In this document: piece by piece, positions 60,857 to 64,000 of the stretch
Layout: every line of letters starts with the position of its first letter
Numbering within the stretch: position 1 is the first letter of the stretch
Assembly (NCBI GenBank): GCA_903870145.1
Contig: CAIQBO010000049.1
Coordinates: 1-64,000 of the forward strand
DNA: 64,000 nt
Source: an uncultured Burkholderiales bacterium
GTDB taxonomy: Bacteria > Pseudomonadota > Gammaproteobacteria > Burkholderiales > Burkholderiaceae_C
Direction of reading: 5' to 3'
The notes under the pieces: generated by a model
Told to the model about the DNA's origin: nothing
Seen by the model: only the letters and a program-made list of their open reading frames with translations
Databases searched by the model: none
Translations under genes and position numbers: made by a program

Positions 60857-62068
60857 TCACCGAACAACGGGCAACTCTAGATCAATTGCAGAGCCATCAA
60901 TGAACGCCGGCAGATTGACGTCGCGTGAAGGCAGTGCAACGGTTGCAATGCCAGGCGTTGTCACTTCACCTCTTTGATTCACCGCCGCAATTTCAATGTC
61001 AATCAGCCCCGTGTTATTTTTGATGTATTTGCGCACAACCTTTCCTTTGCAGAACGTTGTATCCCCCATGATGTTAAAGCGCCGCATCTCAGTGCGAACG
61101 CGCTTGATAACGCCAGCGTCACCCATCCAGTTGGTGATGAGAGAACACATCCAGGATGAACGTTGTGGGCCGTAATCATAGGTACCGGGCACTCCAACTT
61201 CTTTGGCAACCGATTCGCGGTGATGACCAATACCTGTGTATTCAACCCCGCCACCAGCCTCAGGGTTTCGAAAGAAATGCCCCGGGTGCTTCACAGCCGC
61301 TTGCAATACCACCCCATGTGTGTGACCTCTTCCGCATCCAACCAGAAAACCCATGGTGTCCATCAAAGACAGTGGGCCACGTGCAACCGTTGGCAATTCC
61401 TCGCCCACTTCGACCTCTTCCCAGTAGCGCACGCTGGCGCCGCGGATATTTTTAGGCTCGTCTAGCACCATTTGATCGATGCGATCGTGCTCCTCATTGG
61501 TGTATTCGTGCTGTTCAATTTCTTTGTACTTCCCAGTGTCACGTGCAGCCTTGCGTTCGTGGCGTGTGCAAGTACCTAAGCCACGTGCCAACAACTCACT
61601 GCGCTGGTTGTAGTAAGACGCTTCAACATACTGCATCACCAGACGGCCAGAAAATTTACTCACCTTTTCTTCAACGCCCACCACACGCTCTATCGCTGTG
61701 ATTCGGTCTCCAGGCCTGATGTGCCGAAAGATTTCCCAGTCATTGCCCGCGTAGAAGCCATGCACTCCAGGCAAACCCCAGCGGGTGCGGCCCAGCCATC
61801 CAAAAGCCATGGGAAACATGGGATGACCGACCATCGTGCCGTACCGAGTGGCTGCACCGTAACCAATTTCGCGGTACAAGGGATTGAGGTCACCAATGCC
61901 GTTGCACCAATTGCGCATCGTGTCAGCTGTAGCGTCTTGCAAATAGGGGCCTTCAGGCCTTAGGTGCAAACCAATCATGGCCCGGGCATCGGCAATGGCT
62001 TGATCTGTAATCAGGCCCTCAGCGGGGGCATGGCCCACCTCTCCTTGTGTGCTTGCAGTGTTGCTCAT
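60857..62068 (-). CDS. Two-domain MaoC/FAS1-type acyl dehydratase
   Basis: N-terminal hotdog CNGIGDLNPLYREIGYGAATRYGTMVGHPMFPMAFGW; C-terminal SVRYWEEVEVGEELPTVARGPLSLMDTMGFLVG. Confidence 0.88.
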   Translation of the reverse strand: MSNTASTQGEVGHAPAEGLITDQAIADARAMIGLHLRPEGPYLQDATADTMRNWCNGIGDLNPLYREIGYGAATRYGTMVGHPMFPMAFGWLGRTRWGLPGVHGFYAGNDWEIFRHIRPGDRITAIERVVGVEEKVSKFSGRLVMQYVEASYYNQRSELLARGLGTCTRHERKAARDTGKYKEIEQHEYTNEEHDRIDQMVLDEPKNIRGASVRYWEEVEVGEELPTVARGPLSLMDTMGFLVGCGRGHTHGVVLQAAVKHPGHFFRNPEAGGGVEYTGIGHHRESVAKEVGVPGTYDYGPQRSSWMCSLITNWMGDAGVIKRVRTEMRRFNIMGDTTFCKGKVVRKYIKNNTGLIDIEIAAVNQRGEVTTPGIATVALPSRDVNLPAFIDGSAIDLELPVVR

Positions 62069-62109
62069 TATTCAGACTCCTATTGAAAAATTGATGACAA
62101 GATGAACGG

Positions 62110-62122
62110 TCGAAATTTTCGA
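62110..62122. promoter_or_regulatory. 13-bp perfect palindrome TCGAAA-T-TTTCGA upstream of the dehydratase gene
   Basis: Read directly. Confidence 0.4.
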
Positions 62123-62164
62123 AATACGTTCAATTTTTTTAAGAAATACATTTCTGTCTCTTTG

Positions 62165-63166
62165 TTATTCGATACGGATATCAGCAAGCTTGATGATGCC
62201 GCCCCATTTATTTCGTTCCTCTTTCACGAATACATCTAACTGCGATGGCCCCATGAACAAAGGCTCTACCCCAATGTCCATCAACTTGCGGCGCATTTCT
62301 GGTTGACTCAGTACTCGCTGAAGATGTTCACTCATTTTTTGCAAAATGTCTTGTGGCGTTCCACGTGGCGCGAACAAGGCATCCCACGCCACAACATCAA
62401 AACCGGGCACCCCTTGCTCGGACACTGGCTTGATCCCTGGCAGCATGTCGCTTGCCTTCAAGGAAGTGATACCCAAAGCACGAATTTTTCCACCCATGAT
62501 CTGCGGCCTGGCGGCCGTGACTGTATCGATGACAAGCGGAATTTGTCCCCCGATCACGTCTGTCATGGACTGCGCTGAAGACTTGTACTTGACACCAAAC
62601 AAGGGGGCCTGCGCTGACTTGACGAATTGCGCAAAGACCACATTCGCAGTTGTACTTGGCAGCCCCACGTTCAACGTGTTGGGCTTTGAACGCGCACGAG
62701 AAATTAATTCAGCAATACCATTGGTGGGGAAATCTGCATCCGAAGTGCCAATGACCATGGGCAGCAATCCAATCATGGCTACGCCATCAAAATCCGTGAC
62801 AGGATTAAAGCCAAGGCTTGGATAAAGAAATTCATTGGCCGCGTTGGTCGCATTGGTTCCGAGCAAAAATGTATAGCCATCTGGAGCTGACTTTGCCACA
62901 GCACTCGAGCCAATGTTACCTCCAGCACCTGCACGATTTTCTATGACGACGGGCTGACCCAAAGCCTTGCCAAGCTCTTGTCCAACCAAGCGCATCAAGA
63001 CGTCAGCCCCCTGACCTGCAGCATAGGGAACAATGACTCGCACAGGACGATCTGGCCAGACTTTTTGCGCAGCTGCGGGCAGTGATAAAACAGCAACAGC
63101 TGCAACAAGGAGTTTCAATCCTAGGCAGGCTAAGGGCTTGGCCATTAGGTAAACATTAGATTTCAT
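62165..63166 (-). CDS. Bug-family (TctC) solute-binding protein
   Basis: WPDRPVRVIVPYAAGQGADVLMRLVGQELGKALGQPVVIENRAGAGGNIGSSAVAKSAPDGYT. Confidence 0.92.
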   Translation of the reverse strand: MKSNVYLMAKPLACLGLKLLVAAVAVLSLPAAAQKVWPDRPVRVIVPYAAGQGADVLMRLVGQELGKALGQPVVIENRAGAGGNIGSSAVAKSAPDGYTFLLGTNATNAANEFLYPSLGFNPVTDFDGVAMIGLLPMVIGTSDADFPTNGIAELISRARSKPNTLNVGLPSTTANVVFAQFVKSAQAPLFGVKYKSSAQSMTDVIGGQIPLVIDTVTAARPQIMGGKIRALGITSLKASDMLPGIKPVSEQGVPGFDVVAWDALFAPRGTPQDILQKMSEHLQRVLSQPEMRRKLMDIGVEPLFMGPSQLDVFVKEERNKWGGIIKLADIRIE

Positions 63167-63199
63167 ACAAGCATCATTTCTTCATGGATTTTCAACAGG

Positions 63200-64000
63200 T
63201 CAGGCAGCCAGCGTCAGACCGGCTCGCGGCCAGGGGACAGACAAGAGTTGTCCATAGCCAGACAAAGTGATAAATGCAGTTTGGTAATTGGGTCCGCCAA
63301 AGCAAATATTGGTGCAGTAGCCTTCGGGGGCTTCATGAAACTCGAGCAATTCACCATCAGGGGAAAACACACTGATACCGCCGCGCACCAGCGTGGCCAC
63401 ACAGATGTTGCCGCAAGCCTCTACAGCCAATGAATCAAATCGCTGAAAACCTGCAAGGCCATGCACCAACTGTCCACCGTTGGGTGAAGGCCACGGCGCT
63501 TGTGCCAGCTCACCTCTGCCAATGATTGGAAATGCCCACAGCCTGCTTGTTTCTGTTTCAGCGACATACAGTGCCTTGCCATCGGGTGAAAGTCCAACAC
63601 CGTTCGGTGTCAGCACGGGGTGGGCCGCTCGCCGGATGAAATGGCCGTCGGTGCTTGCGTAATAAACAGCACCACGCATGATCCGATCCTCCAATGTTTT
63701 TCCAAAATCCGTGAACCAAAAACCACCACTGCCATCAAACACGATGTCATTGGGTCCAAACAACTTGATTCCGTCACATTCGGTGTACAAGGTCTGCACA
63801 GCCCCGGTTTGAAGATTCACTCGCTGAATAGCGCCGCCCTCGTAATCAGCCGCCGCCCCAGTCGGGCGCGTGAAGCCGTTATCTGTGCGCCATTGAAATC
63901 CTCCGTTGTTACAGATGTAACAATGACCGTCTGGGCCGAGTGCCGCACCGTTGGGTCCGCCGCCTAACTCCGCTACAACCCGAACTTCTCCAGTTGGCAT
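63200..64000 (-). CDS. SMP-30/gluconolactonase/LRE-like protein (start may lie beyond right edge)
   Basis: GPNGAALGPDGHCYICNNGGFQW; LFGPNDIVFDGSGGFWFTDFGKT; VLTPNGVGLSPDGKALYVAETETSRLWAF. Confidence 0.9.
   Translation of the reverse strand: MPTGEVRVVAELGGGPNGAALGPDGHCYICNNGGFQWRTDNGFTRPTGAAADYEGGAIQRVNLQTGAVQTLYTECDGIKLFGPNDIVFDGSGGFWFTDFGKTLEDRIMRGAVYYASTDGHFIRRAAHPVLTPNGVGLSPDGKALYVAETETSRLWAFPIIGRGELAQAPWPSPNGGQLVHGLAGFQRFDSLAVEACGNICVATLVRGGISVFSPDGELLEFHEAPEGYCTNICFGGPNYQTAFITLSGYGQLLSVPWPRAGLTLAA

Overview
The window is a dense, tRNA-free stretch of a beta-proteobacterial chromosome. Bug-family binding proteins, codon usage and gene content suggest Burkholderiales/Comamonadaceae; this is inference. 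About 60 genes are supported. In order they are: icd (partial); a dipeptide-type ABC transporter flanked by two deacylases; cupin-selD-mnmH; sulfatase-hppD; a copper-acquisition-type operon (PCuAC, DUF2946, TonB receptor, Asp-box propeller with a CECC motif, thioredoxin-like protein); an MFS/HlyD/EmrB efflux set; an alkylsulfatase/GMC-oxidoreductase/aldehyde-dehydrogenase block with a divergent sigma54 activator; metY; acyl-CoA synthetase and enoyl-CoA hydratase; a large opine/amino-acid-oxidase-like ABC operon with an IclR regulator; and a CoA-dependent catabolic operon (two CaiB/BaiF proteins, a MaoC-type dehydratase, a CoA lyase, an isochorismatase-like protein, a Bug protein and GntR). The observations most worth follow-up are: (1) a DUF2946 leader ORF with a CxxC motif and a C-terminal RGPP, followed by a 101-nt gap containing a perfect hairpin before the TonB receptor, which resembles a CruR-type copper-responsive translation-arrest/Rho switch; (2) the CoA operon, with an apparent active/degenerate CaiB pair and a Cys-less isochorismatase fold protein; (3) a near-consensus sigma54 promoter plus dyads in front of the aldehyde dehydrogenase; (4) a 13-bp-arm inverted repeat just upstream of hppD. 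No CRISPR array, transposon, prophage, rRNA or tRNA was recognised.
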